Shown here piece by piece: positions 27,929 through 36,293 of a DNA stretch of 51,097 nucleotides. Position numbers and translations under genes: made by a program. This DNA comes from Xanthobacteraceae bacterium (GTDB lineage Bacteria > Pseudomonadota > Alphaproteobacteria > Rhizobiales > Xanthobacteraceae): NCBI GenBank assembly GCA_031291445.1, contig JARLJA010000189.1:1-51097 (forward strand). The letters are read 5' to 3'. The notes below the pieces were generated by a model that saw only the letters and a program-made list of their open reading frames with translations, was not told the DNA's origin and did no database searches. The first letter of the stretch is position 1. Every line of letters starts with the position of its first letter.

Positions 27929-28747
27929 ATGGTGATCAGGCTGCGTGATTGGACCTATGCCCAACCGGTGAAGGTCGCCGGCCCCGAGGACGGCTGCCAA
28001 TTCTACCACTGGATGGATGTGCCGCATCCTCCGCCCGCGACGGGATACGTCACCGTTCCGGGCGCCTGGGACCTGCGCGGGCGCTTTGAGGACTATATCG
28101 GCGGCGTCGACGTTGCCGGCAAGTCCGTGCTGGACGTCGGCACGGCGACCGGCTGGATCTCGTTCGAGGCGGAACGACATGGCGCGGCCCAGGTGGTCGG
28201 GCTCGACGCGGCCGATGATGTCGTGCCTCAGCACGTGCCCTATCTTCGGCACGGCGACCGGGATCGGCCCGCGACGCCCGCTGCCGGCGAATACATGCCG
28301 TTCCGCACGGGCATTCGACGAAGCTACTGGCTCTGCCACGAGCGCCTGGGGTCGTCCGCCGCCGTCGTCCACGGCGACATCTACAAGGCCGGCGAGCATA
28401 TCTCGGGCGCCGATATCGTCATCGTCGGACAGATCCTGGTCCATCAGCGCGATCCTCTGGAGGCGCTGCTGCAGTGCGCGCGCGCCGCCGACGACACGCT
28501 GATCATCGTCGAGGGCAGCTTCGAAACCGACCAGCCGGTGATGAAATTCTGCGGCCTGAACGGTATCTATTACTCCTGGTTCCTGCTGTCGTCGGCGATG
28601 TATGTGGAGTATCTGAGGCTGCTGGGCTTCGAGCTCAAATCCGTCACCAAAAACCTCTATCGCTGCACGCATGCCGATGCGACCCCCGAAATGGAGATCT
28701 GGAGCTATGTCGCCAGGCGGGTCGGCCCGACGCTGGGCCGGCCGTGA
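27929..28747 (+). CDS. SAM-dependent methyltransferase
   Basis: This is a 272-residue class I methyltransferase. Motif I is LDVGTATGWISF (residues 68-79), followed by the acidic ligand in VVGLDAADD (89-97) and an IVIVGQILVHQRDP segment near 160. Such proteins methylate sugars or small molecules. It lies 64 nt after the FkbM-GT gene and 41 nt before the TylF-like gene, all rightwards, so it belongs to the same operon. A TTG three codons upstream is an alternative start. Confidence 0.82.
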   Translation: MVIRLRDWTYAQPVKVAGPEDGCQFYHWMDVPHPPPATGYVTVPGAWDLRGRFEDYIGGVDVAGKSVLDVGTATGWISFEAERHGAAQVVGLDAADDVVPQHVPYLRHGDRDRPATPAAGEYMPFRTGIRRSYWLCHERLGSSAAVVHGDIYKAGEHISGADIVIVGQILVHQRDPLEALLQCARAADDTLIIVEGSFETDQPVMKFCGLNGIYYSWFLLSSAMYVEYLRLLGFELKSVTKNLYRCTHADATPEMEIWSYVARRVGPTLGRP

Positions 28748-28788
28748 CGTCGTGCGCCGCCCCCCGGAGAAAGCAGCAGGAGATCGGC

Positions 28789-29574
28789 ATGTCATTTCGC
28801 GATCCCGTCGAGGAGCAGGACCGACCGTGGCCGCAGCCGACGCCGCGAACGCCCTGGCGCTCCGACCCTCCGACCTATGAGGCCGATCACCTGGCGGTCT
28901 GGCAGAAGCGGCCCGGCTTCCTGGATGACGAGCGCTTCCTCCGCGCCTACCGCAGGGGCGCGGACTCCGGCCTCGCCTTCGATTTCTTCGGCGACGGCAA
29001 TCCGGATCCGCAGATCGAGTGGCGTGTCCACATCGCCTGCTGGGCCGCGCTCCAGGGGTCGAAGCTGCCCGGCGACTTCGTCGAATGCGGCGTCAATACC
29101 GGCTTTTTCTCGCTGGCGATCTGCGACTACGTCGACTTCAACGCAACCGGAAAGACCTTCTGGCTGTTTGACACTTTCAGCGGCATTCCGACCGAGCAGA
29201 TCAGTCCGCGCGAAGCCGAACGCGGCCGGGCCGCGGAAAACGCCTGGTATCCGGACTGCTTCGAGCGCGCCACGGCGAATTTCGCGCCCTACCCCCGGGC
29301 CCGCCTCGTCCGGGGAAAGGTGCCGGACACGCTGGCGTCGGTATCGATCGCCAAGGTCGCCTATCTGCATCTCGACATGAACATCGCCTATCCCGAACGC
29401 GCGGCGATCGAGCACTTCTGGCCCAGGCTGGCACGCGGCGCCCTGGTCGTGCTCGACGATTATGGCTGGCAGCCCTATGCCGAACAGAAGGCGGCGCTTG
29501 ATGACTTCGCCAGCCGCAACGGCACGGTCATCGCGACCCTTCCGACCGGTCAGGGCCTGATGATCAAGGCCTGA
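28789..29574 (+). CDS. TylF/macrocin-type O-methyltransferase family protein
   Basis: This 261-residue protein has the TylF family signature: VECGVNTGFFSLAI (98-111), FWLFDTFSGIP (124-134), LHLDMNIAYPERAAIEHFWP and a closing LDDYGWQPYAEQKAA. TylF enzymes O-methylate sugar hydroxyls, with a metal bound by C-terminal Asp residues. AGGAG sits 7 nt before the ATG at 28789. It is the third gene of the run that starts with the FkbM-GT fusion, which argues for several O-methylations on one glycan. Confidence 0.85.
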   Translation: MSFRDPVEEQDRPWPQPTPRTPWRSDPPTYEADHLAVWQKRPGFLDDERFLRAYRRGADSGLAFDFFGDGNPDPQIEWRVHIACWAALQGSKLPGDFVECGVNTGFFSLAICDYVDFNATGKTFWLFDTFSGIPTEQISPREAERGRAAENAWYPDCFERATANFAPYPRARLVRGKVPDTLASVSIAKVAYLHLDMNIAYPERAAIEHFWPRLARGALVVLDDYGWQPYAEQKAALDDFASRNGTVIATLPTGQGLMIKA

Positions 29575-29716
29575 CCGGGATCGGCCGCCCACGCGGACGG
29601 CCGTCCGCAAGCCCGGCCGTCCCAGGCAGGCGTGAGTGCCGCTCCACGCGATCCGCACCATGAGAACATGGGAATTTCGCCCGCACATATTTGCAATAGG
29701 ACGTTTCCCGCGCATC

Positions 29717-29772
29717 GGCTAAAGGACTTGGGCTAAAGGACTTGGGCTAAAGGATTTGGGCTAAAGGATTTG
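29717..29772. repeat. Four tandem 14-bp repeats
   Basis: GGCTAAAGGACTTG is repeated four times head to tail: units at 29717-29730 and 29731-29744 are identical, and 29745-29758 and 29759-29772 have T for C at position 11. A partial fifth unit (GACCAAAG) follows. The array lies 83 nt upstream of a promoter-like sequence. Confidence 0.95.
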
Positions 29773-29854
29773 GACCAAAGCACCGCAGTCCATCCTTTGC
29801 AGGGAATACCTCGTTCCCGACCGGACCGTTGCCACCGTCCGGATGAAACCTGAA

Positions 29855-29883
29855 TTGGCTCCGCAAGCGATCGGCGCTAGAAT
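29855..29883 (+). promoter_or_regulatory. Sigma-70 type promoter of the DUF4214-glycosyltransferase gene
   Basis: TTGGCT (29855-29860) and TAGAAT (29878-29883) are spaced 17 nt apart. The -10 matches 5 of 6 consensus positions. It lies ~33 nt before the start codon, giving a leader of about 25 nt, and shows that this gene need not depend on the upstream methyltransferase operon. Confidence 0.5.
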
Positions 29884-29915
29884 AACCCAATAAGGCTGGA
29901 GCGAGTCAGGCAGGG

Positions 29916-32513
29916 ATGGATTCGAGTTTCAGTCATGCCCTGCGCCGGCCGATTGCCCGCATTGCGCACAGCCTGCGGCGCCGGTACGCGCGGACTTTCA
30001 GCGACGCCGATTACCGGACCTGCATTTTCCTGGTCTATCAGCTCGTGCTCGGCCGCCCCCCCGATTCCGCGGGCAGCGATCACTGGCTGAGCCGGTTGCG
30101 CAACGGCCTCGGTCTCACCGAATTCCTCAAGGAGGTTTCACGCAGCGATGAGGCCGTTCGCCGCCGGCAAATCGAGGAGGATCCCGAGAGCGATCTCTCG
30201 GACGGCGAATTCATCCTTTCCGTCAGCAGCCTGTTCCTCGGATCGATCGTCACGCCGAGAGACCTGGCCGGCTGGAAGCGCTTTCTCGATGAAGACCCGG
30301 CGCTACGCGCCAATTTCCTGCACAACCTCATCCGCCGGCGGCGGGAGGTGTTGCGGCTGGGCGAAGCGCCGTACAACACCGACGAGACCGTGATCCTGGG
30401 CTCGGACGCCGTTTTGACCCGCGAGATCTGGGCGACGCGGGCGGCGCAGAGGCTGACCGGCCCGGCGTCGAGGCCCGCCGACCCGCCGCCGCGGGCACAC
30501 GCCGCTTTCAGGCACACGGGCACGATCAAGGTCAGCGCCATCACCAGCCTGTACAGGGGCGGCGCCTATATCGAGGCCTTTCTCGAAAACATCACCGCGC
30601 AGAGCCTGTTCGATCAGAGCGAATTGATCATCGTCGACGCCGATTCGCCGGATGGGGAGGCGCGGATCATCGAAGACTACATGCGCCGCTTTCCCAATAT
30701 CGTCTACAAGCGGATCAATCATCGCATCGGCATCTATGACGCCTGGAACATCGGCGTCGACATGGCGCGCGGCGCCTTTCTCACCAACGCCAATCTCGAC
30801 GATCGGCGCCGCGGCGATTCCTTCGCACTGCAGGCCGCGGCGCTGGAGCGCCATGGCTTTGTCGATGTCGTCTATCAAGACTTCTACTACACCTACGACG
30901 TTTCGCTGGATTTCGCGCAGGTCGCCGCCATGGGCTTCAAGAGCGATCTTCCGATCCTCACGGCGAACAACCTGCTGCAGTTCAATTCACCTCACAATGC
31001 GCCGATGTGGCGCAAGCGCCTGCACGACGAGGTGGGGCTGTTCGACACCTCGTTCCAGTCGGCGGGCGATCACGAATTCTGGCTGCGCTGCTGCGCCGCC
31101 GGAAAGCAGTTCCTCAAGCTCAACGACGCCCACGTCGCCTATTACGTCAACCCGGACGGCGTCTCCACCCACGCGGAAACGCGCGGCGTCGAAGAGGGAC
31201 GCCGCGTGCAGGCGAAATATGTTCCGCTCCTGATTTCGCCGAACTTGCTGCTGTCGCGTCGGGACTTCGCGCGCGAGGCAGGCCTTGCGTTGACCGCGGA
31301 CTGGCGCCGCGAGCCGGAAGCCGTCGTCGAGGACCGGCTGGTCGCGGCCGCCGTCGCGCGTGAGGCTGGCCGCTCCGCGCCGCGTCGGGCGCTGGTTGCC
31401 GCGCCGGAGCCGGGCATCAGGCTCGCGATCGACGGTCTCTGCTTTCAAATCGGCGACAGCAGTCGCCGCCGGCTCTGGGCCGCGCTCGCATCCGCGCTCG
31501 CGGCGCGCTCGGGCGGAGGCGTCGTGGTTCTGGACCGCGGCGACAGCCCGTCCCTTCCCGGGGTCGAAGCCGTCCCCTTTCCATCGTATCGTCCGGAATT
31601 CGCCCCGGCGGATTCGCTTCTGATCGAGAGATTTTGCCGCGACACCGGCGTCGATGTGTATCTGTCGTCGGGCTATGGAGCGCCCGTTTCCATTCCGGCC
31701 TTGCAGGTCTACGACCCCGCGTCGGAGCTGGCGCGGCCCGACTGGCGGGATCACGACCTCGACCGGGAGCGAAAGCTGGCCTTGCATTTCGCCGCCTTTC
31801 GCCTGTGCTGGACCCCCTTCGCCCGCCAGGGCCTGGTGCAGGCCTGGCCCGAACTCGACACCGCCGCCACGCCGCTCGCGCCGCGCGGGTGCGACGACGC
31901 CCTGTTGCGCCCGCGCGCCGCGGAAGACATCGCGCATTTCCGCAGACGACGCGGCCTGACCCGGCCGTTCTTTCTGTGGTGGAGCGCGCCGCAGGTTCAC
32001 GCCGCCGCGAAAAGCCTGAAAATCGCGAAAAAAGCCGCCAGGGACCTGAAATGCGACATTCTCGTCGTCGGCGAAACGGATCAAGGCGTGGCAGGTCCTG
32101 CGCTGGCGTTTCATGACGGCGATGAATGGGCACTGGCCGTCAACGCCGCGACCGCGCTGATTTGCGTGACGCCCGACCCCGCGGCGGGGCCGATTCCGGA
32201 CGCGCGCGTCTGCGGCTGTCCGGTCCTTGTCCTGGGCGTCGAAGACACCGCCGCGCAAGCGCAGGACTCGGTGTTCTGCACGCCGGAAACCCTGGAAGCC
32301 GCCATGGCGTGCAGCCTTCGCGCGCCGCCGCGCTCCCCCGCCACGGCCGCGGGCGCGGCCGCTCCGACATGGCAGCAGACGGCGGCCTTCATTCTGGCGC
32401 AGGCGCAACAGGCGCGCGCCGAGGCCGAGGCGCCGCCGATGCGACGTTTCTATTCCGAGTGGCGGCGGCTGAGAACCCTTCAGTCGGACATCGTCGTCAG
32501 CCCGTGGGCGTGA
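29916..32513 (+). CDS. DUF4214 - family 2 glycosyltransferase - GT4-like fusion protein
   Basis: This is an 865-residue multidomain protein. Residues ~30-85 (YRTCIFLVYQLVLGRPPDSAGSDHW) match DUF4214, a domain common in surface-layer and sugar-processing proteins. A GT2 domain spans ~203-400: KVSAITSLYRGGAYIEAFLE, LIIVDADSPDGE, and the metal site NANLDD at 291-296. Residues ~505-830 look like a degraded GT4-type domain. No membrane segment is visible. It is likely a cytoplasmic enzyme of surface glycan assembly, the last gene of the cluster. The start at 29916 follows GGCAGGG and a good promoter. Confidence 0.82.
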   Translation: MDSSFSHALRRPIARIAHSLRRRYARTFSDADYRTCIFLVYQLVLGRPPDSAGSDHWLSRLRNGLGLTEFLKEVSRSDEAVRRRQIEEDPESDLSDGEFILSVSSLFLGSIVTPRDLAGWKRFLDEDPALRANFLHNLIRRRREVLRLGEAPYNTDETVILGSDAVLTREIWATRAAQRLTGPASRPADPPPRAHAAFRHTGTIKVSAITSLYRGGAYIEAFLENITAQSLFDQSELIIVDADSPDGEARIIEDYMRRFPNIVYKRINHRIGIYDAWNIGVDMARGAFLTNANLDDRRRGDSFALQAAALERHGFVDVVYQDFYYTYDVSLDFAQVAAMGFKSDLPILTANNLLQFNSPHNAPMWRKRLHDEVGLFDTSFQSAGDHEFWLRCCAAGKQFLKLNDAHVAYYVNPDGVSTHAETRGVEEGRRVQAKYVPLLISPNLLLSRRDFAREAGLALTADWRREPEAVVEDRLVAAAVAREAGRSAPRRALVAAPEPGIRLAIDGLCFQIGDSSRRRLWAALASALAARSGGGVVVLDRGDSPSLPGVEAVPFPSYRPEFAPADSLLIERFCRDTGVDVYLSSGYGAPVSIPALQVYDPASELARPDWRDHDLDRERKLALHFAAFRLCWTPFARQGLVQAWPELDTAATPLAPRGCDDALLRPRAAEDIAHFRRRRGLTRPFFLWWSAPQVHAAAKSLKIAKKAARDLKCDILVVGETDQGVAGPALAFHDGDEWALAVNAATALICVTPDPAAGPIPDARVCGCPVLVLGVEDTAAQAQDSVFCTPETLEAAMACSLRAPPRSPATAAGAAAPTWQQTAAFILAQAQQARAEAEAPPMRRFYSEWRRLRTLQSDIVVSPWA

Positions 32514-32628
32514 GGCCGGTCGGCGCCGCTGGCTCTGAAGGGACGCGATGCGGCCTCATCACCGACGCCGGCGATCTCTCCTTCGTCGACATGGTGCGCG
32601 AGTCGTCGCGCGGCAAGGACAATCCGGC

Positions 32629-33609
32629 TCAGATGCCGCGCCGGGCCTGCCCGCGAATATCGGAGGGCGTCGCGCCGAAATGGCGGCGAAAGGCGCGGTT
32701 GAAGTAGGAGATGTCGCCAAAGCCGCAGTCGTGCGCGACCTGCGCGATCGTCAGATGGGCGAAGCTCCGGTCGGCCAGCATCCGGCGCGCCCGCGCCAGA
32801 CGTTCGCCGAGGACAAATCCGGAGAACGACAGCCCGTGCTGCTCGAACAGCTTGCGGACGTAGCGCGACGACACGCCGTGCCGTGCGGCGATCTGGTCGG
32901 GCGAAAGCGACTGCGTGCCCAGCCCGGCGAGAATGTCCGACTTGATGACCGCGAAGCGGGCCGCCCGCGCCCCCCGCAGCCGGGCGTGGTCGGCGGCATC
33001 GCCGCGCGCCCCGAGCGCCAGCGCCGCGAGGTCGAGGACGTGGGTCGAGACGGCGCGGGCGATTTCCGCGTCCTCGAACTCGGCTCCGGCCCCGATTGCC
33101 TCGACATAGCGGCGCATCAGATTTAGCGCCGGGTTGGTGCTGGCGATCCCGGTGCCGGCGAGAGCCGACAGGTTCGGCACCCGGCTCGCGATCGCCGCCC
33201 GCGACAGCGCCAGCGTGATGAAGGCGCCCTCGGTATGCAGCGAGCTGGACGAAGGCTCGCCGCAAAACAACAGGCAGGCGCTGCCGACGCCATCGATCAA
33301 CTCCTTGCCGCACTGGGTGGCCGACGCGATCCCGCTGCGCAGGATGCCGATCACGATCGCGTCCGGCTCGCGGGCGGCAAGCTCGCGCGTTACCTTGTAG
33401 CTCGCCGGCGACCGCGAACCGGCGGCGATCCCGACGTCGGGCAGCAGCATGAAATCGACCTGGGCGTGAAACGGCGTTTCGCCGATCGGCTCGATCTCGA
33501 CATTGAAGATGCCGCGGCCGTAGATCTCCCGCCACATCGCGAAGCGGTCGCGCGCGGGAAGCTCGTCGGTCGATATGCGGGTACGCCTGAGGGGCTGCAA
33601 CTCCAGCAT
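32629..33609 (-). CDS. AraC-family transcriptional regulator
   Basis: This is a 326-residue regulator with an AraC-binding-type N-terminal domain (ISTDELPARDRFAMWREIYGRG near residues 11-33) and a C-terminal double helix-turn-helix: QIAARHGVSSRYVRKLFEQHG and LTIAQVAHDCGFGDISYFNRAFRRHFGATP. The ATG at 33609 has AGGAGG 7 nt upstream. It is divergent to the outer-membrane protein gene, so control of that gene is a reasonable guess. It shares no clear ligand signature that would name the inducer. Confidence 0.9.
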   Translation of the reverse strand: MLELQPLRRTRISTDELPARDRFAMWREIYGRGIFNVEIEPIGETPFHAQVDFMLLPDVGIAAGSRSPASYKVTRELAAREPDAIVIGILRSGIASATQCGKELIDGVGSACLLFCGEPSSSSLHTEGAFITLALSRAAIASRVPNLSALAGTGIASTNPALNLMRRYVEAIGAGAEFEDAEIARAVSTHVLDLAALALGARGDAADHARLRGARAARFAVIKSDILAGLGTQSLSPDQIAARHGVSSRYVRKLFEQHGLSFSGFVLGERLARARRMLADRSFAHLTIAQVAHDCGFGDISYFNRAFRRHFGATPSDIRGQARRGI

Positions 33610-33884
33610 GATTGAACCTCCTGGTTCATTCATACCACAGGCCGGGCCCGGTGTGTTCCGCGTTTCGTGGCGGGAAGAACGACCACTGTTCCGCACGGAC
33701 CAACTCAAGTTCCTCCGAGGACAATTTCGCTGGCGGCGATTGTTGTTTTCCAGCCACAACCACAGCGAAATCGGTCGGAGGTCCGCGCAGTCCGCGAACC
33801 GTTCCACCGACGCCAAGACAGCCGCGCCGCACCTGTTAGGGTGCCGCAAGATCGCAAATCGGCCCCGCAATATCGGAAATTCGG

Positions 33885-35531
33885 ATGCTCACGTCGTCAC
33901 GCCTCGGCCCTCGCGGCCGTGCAACATCGCAGTCCTCGTCCCGCTGCCGTCTCAAGCTGCTGGCCTGCCTGGTGGGGGCAAGCCTCATGCTGTGCGGCGG
34001 CAGGCCGGCCGATGCCGGCTCGACGCCGGCGCCCGCCGCCGTCTTCAACTGGACCGGCTTCTATGCCGGCCTCAACGGCGGGACCGGCGGCGGGACCGCC
34101 TCGCCGACCTACAGCTACGTCGCGCCCAGCGACTTCGGCCCCGATACCACCCTCAACCAGCAGAGCCATCGCCTTGGCGGCCTCTTCGCCGGCGCCCAGT
34201 TCGGCTACACGTATCAATCCACGAACAATGTGGTGCTCGGCGCGGAGACCGATTTTCAGTGGAGCGGGATCCAGGCTCGGAATCGCCAAGCCGACACCAC
34301 CACGAATCCGCTTTTGGGCGCCGTCTATCTCAACACTTCGGACATGACGATCGGGCAGAACTGGTTCGGCACGACGCGTGCGCGCCTGGGCTACGCTTTC
34401 GCCGACCGGATCCTCGCTTACGCGACCGGCGGCGTGGCCTACGCCCAGTTCAATGCCGGCAACGGGGGCCTGGATCAGAGACTTTCGCCGAGTCCCACGA
34501 TCTACGGCCAGACCAGCGGCGCGATGACGTCGACGCGGGTCGGCTGGGTGGTTGGCGCAGGCTTCGAATACGCGATCGATCCGCGTATGAGCATCAAGTC
34601 CGAATATCTCTACTCGCAGTTCGCAGGCGTGACGGCCCCCTACCTGGTCCCGCCGGACGTCAACGGCACCTTTTCGACCGGCTCGCTCGGCGTGCACATG
34701 GTCCGCGCCGGGCTGAACTACCGGTTCGGCGAACCGTCGAACGCGCTGGCGTTGGCGCCGGCAACCCCGATCGCCGCCTGGCGCCCGAGCTGGACCGGCT
34801 TCTACGCCGGCGTGAACGGCGGCTACGGCGCCGGCACCTTCATGCCGTCGCTGACCGAGACCACGACGGCGACCGAAAACCTCCCCCGCCCACCGGAGAC
34901 CAGCCTGGACGCCATCGACATGAAGCTGCGCGCCAGCGGCTTCGTGCTGGGCGGTCAGCTCGGCTACACCCGCGAGCTTGCCAACCGGATCGTCGCCGGC
35001 ATCGAAACCGATCTGCAATGGAGCGGCATCGACGCCCGCAGCCGTTTCAGCGAAAGCGATATCAACGGGGCCGGCACCTTCGCCTACACGCAGGAGACCG
35101 ACGTCAGACAGGACTGGTTCGGCACCACGCGCTTGCGCCTGGGCTACGAGGTGTTCGACCGCGCCATGATCTATGCCACCGGCGGCGTCGCCTATGCGCA
35201 TTTCTCCGCCGGCCTGTCGAGCTCCGAATCCACGAACTCGACGTTTGCGACCGTCAGCGGCACCGAAAGCGGCGGCACCGGCGTGCTCCGGATCGGCTGG
35301 GCCGCCGGCGCCGGCATGGACTGCGCGATCACGCCGGGCCTCAGCCTCAGGAGCGAGTATCTCTATTCGCAATATGCCGGCTTCAGTTTCCCGTTTCAAA
35401 GCGGCGGCGTCTCGTCTTTCGGCGGCGTCACGACAACCAGCGTCGCCCATGGCAATTTCGATACCGGGACGCTCGGCATCCATCTCGTCCGCGTCGGCCT
35501 GAACTGGAAGCTCGGCCCCGCGATGCCCTAG
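33885..35531 (+). CDS. Tandem double beta-barrel outer-membrane protein (Omp25/31-like)
   Basis: This is a 548-residue exported protein with two consecutive Omp25-like barrels. A signal sequence runs to about residue 45 (LKLLACLVGASLMLCGG then ADA). The first barrel begins FNWTGFYAGLNGG near residue 54 and ends VRAGLNYRFGEPS; the second begins SWTGFYAGVNGGYGAG near residue 303 and ends VRVGLNWKLGPAMP. Repeated blocks in both include LGYTY/LGYTRE, VVLGAETDFQWSG/IVAGIETDLQWSG, and DWFGTTR/NWFGTTRARLGYAF. Omp25 proteins are normally single barrels of ~200-250 residues, so the duplication is unusual. The second copy lacks the C-terminal aromatic residue typical of barrel assembly. Confidence 0.85.
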   Translation: MLTSSRLGPRGRATSQSSSRCRLKLLACLVGASLMLCGGRPADAGSTPAPAAVFNWTGFYAGLNGGTGGGTASPTYSYVAPSDFGPDTTLNQQSHRLGGLFAGAQFGYTYQSTNNVVLGAETDFQWSGIQARNRQADTTTNPLLGAVYLNTSDMTIGQNWFGTTRARLGYAFADRILAYATGGVAYAQFNAGNGGLDQRLSPSPTIYGQTSGAMTSTRVGWVVGAGFEYAIDPRMSIKSEYLYSQFAGVTAPYLVPPDVNGTFSTGSLGVHMVRAGLNYRFGEPSNALALAPATPIAAWRPSWTGFYAGVNGGYGAGTFMPSLTETTTATENLPRPPETSLDAIDMKLRASGFVLGGQLGYTRELANRIVAGIETDLQWSGIDARSRFSESDINGAGTFAYTQETDVRQDWFGTTRLRLGYEVFDRAMIYATGGVAYAHFSAGLSSSESTNSTFATVSGTESGGTGVLRIGWAAGAGMDCAITPGLSLRSEYLYSQYAGFSFPFQSGGVSSFGGVTTTSVAHGNFDTGTLGIHLVRVGLNWKLGPAMP

Positions 35532-35635
35532 GATGCGCCCTTCGTGGGTGACGACGATCGGCTGTGATCGATACGGCCATGAGTCCGGGCCGTCGGCGTG
35601 CGGATCGGCCGCGGCGCGAGCATCAACGCGCGTTT

Positions 35636-35692
35636 GGTTTCCGAAGTTCGCGAGGCGAAGGCGCGGCGAGCGACTCACGAACTTCAAAAAGC
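35636..35692. repeat. Degenerate copy of palindromic element 2
   Basis: GGTTTCCGAAGTTCGCGA (35636-35653) and TCACGAACTTCAAAAAGC (35675-35692) match the arms of the element at 8917-8971 with two mismatches each, and a spacer of 21 nt. It lies between the outer-membrane gene and the converging SnoaL-like gene and encodes nothing here. Confidence 0.8.
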
Positions 35693-35698
35693 CAGGTA

Positions 35699-36151
35699 CT
35701 AGGCCGCCGTCTTGATGAGGCCGAGCTGTGTCAAGGCCGCGACGCCGTCGTCGAGACCGATCTCCTCGACGATCTTGCCGTCCTCGAGCTTCAGCACGGT
35801 CGTTCCCGTAAACCTCATCTTGCGGCCGGTGTTGGCCGGCAGGCCTCCGATCAGGAAGTCATCGAAAGCGGGACCGGTATGCGTGCCGCCGCCCTCCCAA
35901 CGGGCGACGACGTAGTCGCCTTCCGCGATCAGGTCGGCTACGCCCCAGAAGTTGAGATCCGGGAACGCCGTCCTGAAATCGGTCATGAAGGCCTTGATGT
36001 CATCGCGACCGCGGCGGGGTTCGTGCAGCGAATACTGCAACAGCATGTCGGGCGCGGCCAATTCATCGACGATGCCGAGGTTGCAGGTCTTGCTCCAGAA
36101 ATCCGCGAACCATCGACCGACGATGGCCTTGTTGTCATCTTCCTTAGACAT
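35699..36151 (-). CDS. SnoaL-like ester cyclase/polyketide cyclase fold protein
   Basis: This is a 150-residue protein of the SnoaL-like NTF2-superfamily fold. Features are a helical start KAIVGRWFADFWSKTCNLGIVDEL, the sequence HEPRRGRDDIKAFMTDFRTAFPDLNFW typical of SnoaL-like proteins, then VVARWEGGGTHTGP and a terminal KIVEEIGLDD. It probably binds or isomerises a small hydrophobic ligand; many members have no known reaction. GAGAG precedes the ATG at 36151; a longer frame to 36280 exists but is not supported by the family start. Confidence 0.82.
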   Translation of the reverse strand: MSKEDDNKAIVGRWFADFWSKTCNLGIVDELAAPDMLLQYSLHEPRRGRDDIKAFMTDFRTAFPDLNFWGVADLIAEGDYVVARWEGGGTHTGPAFDDFLIGGLPANTGRKMRFTGTTVLKLEDGKIVEEIGLDDGVAALTQLGLIKTAA

Positions 36152-36293
36152 GTCTTGGTCTCTCTGTTTGTTGCCATTTGTCACGAGGAAGCATCGCGCT
36201 TCCGGCGTCGACGCTAGACAAACCACATCGCGGCGGCGCTCCGTTTCGTGCTCCTGAATCGGAGGATTTATCTTGCTCATGCCAGGTCCCGCG

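Larger units (their letters stand above)
29575..29915. other. Intergenic region before the DUF4214-glycosyltransferase gene
   Basis: This 341-nt spacer has no convincing gene. It contains the tandem repeat array (29717-29772) and, closer to the gene, the -35/-10 pair at 29855-29883. The first 140 nt after the TylF stop are featureless apart from GC-rich inverted segments. Confidence 0.6.

Noticed and set aside
29717-29772. CRISPR-like array
   Set aside because: Units are 14 bp and directly adjoining, with no spacers.
33897-35687. Leftward 596-codon open frame opposite the double beta-barrel
   Set aside because: The rightward frame has a signal peptide and repeated barrel motifs; the antisense one has none.
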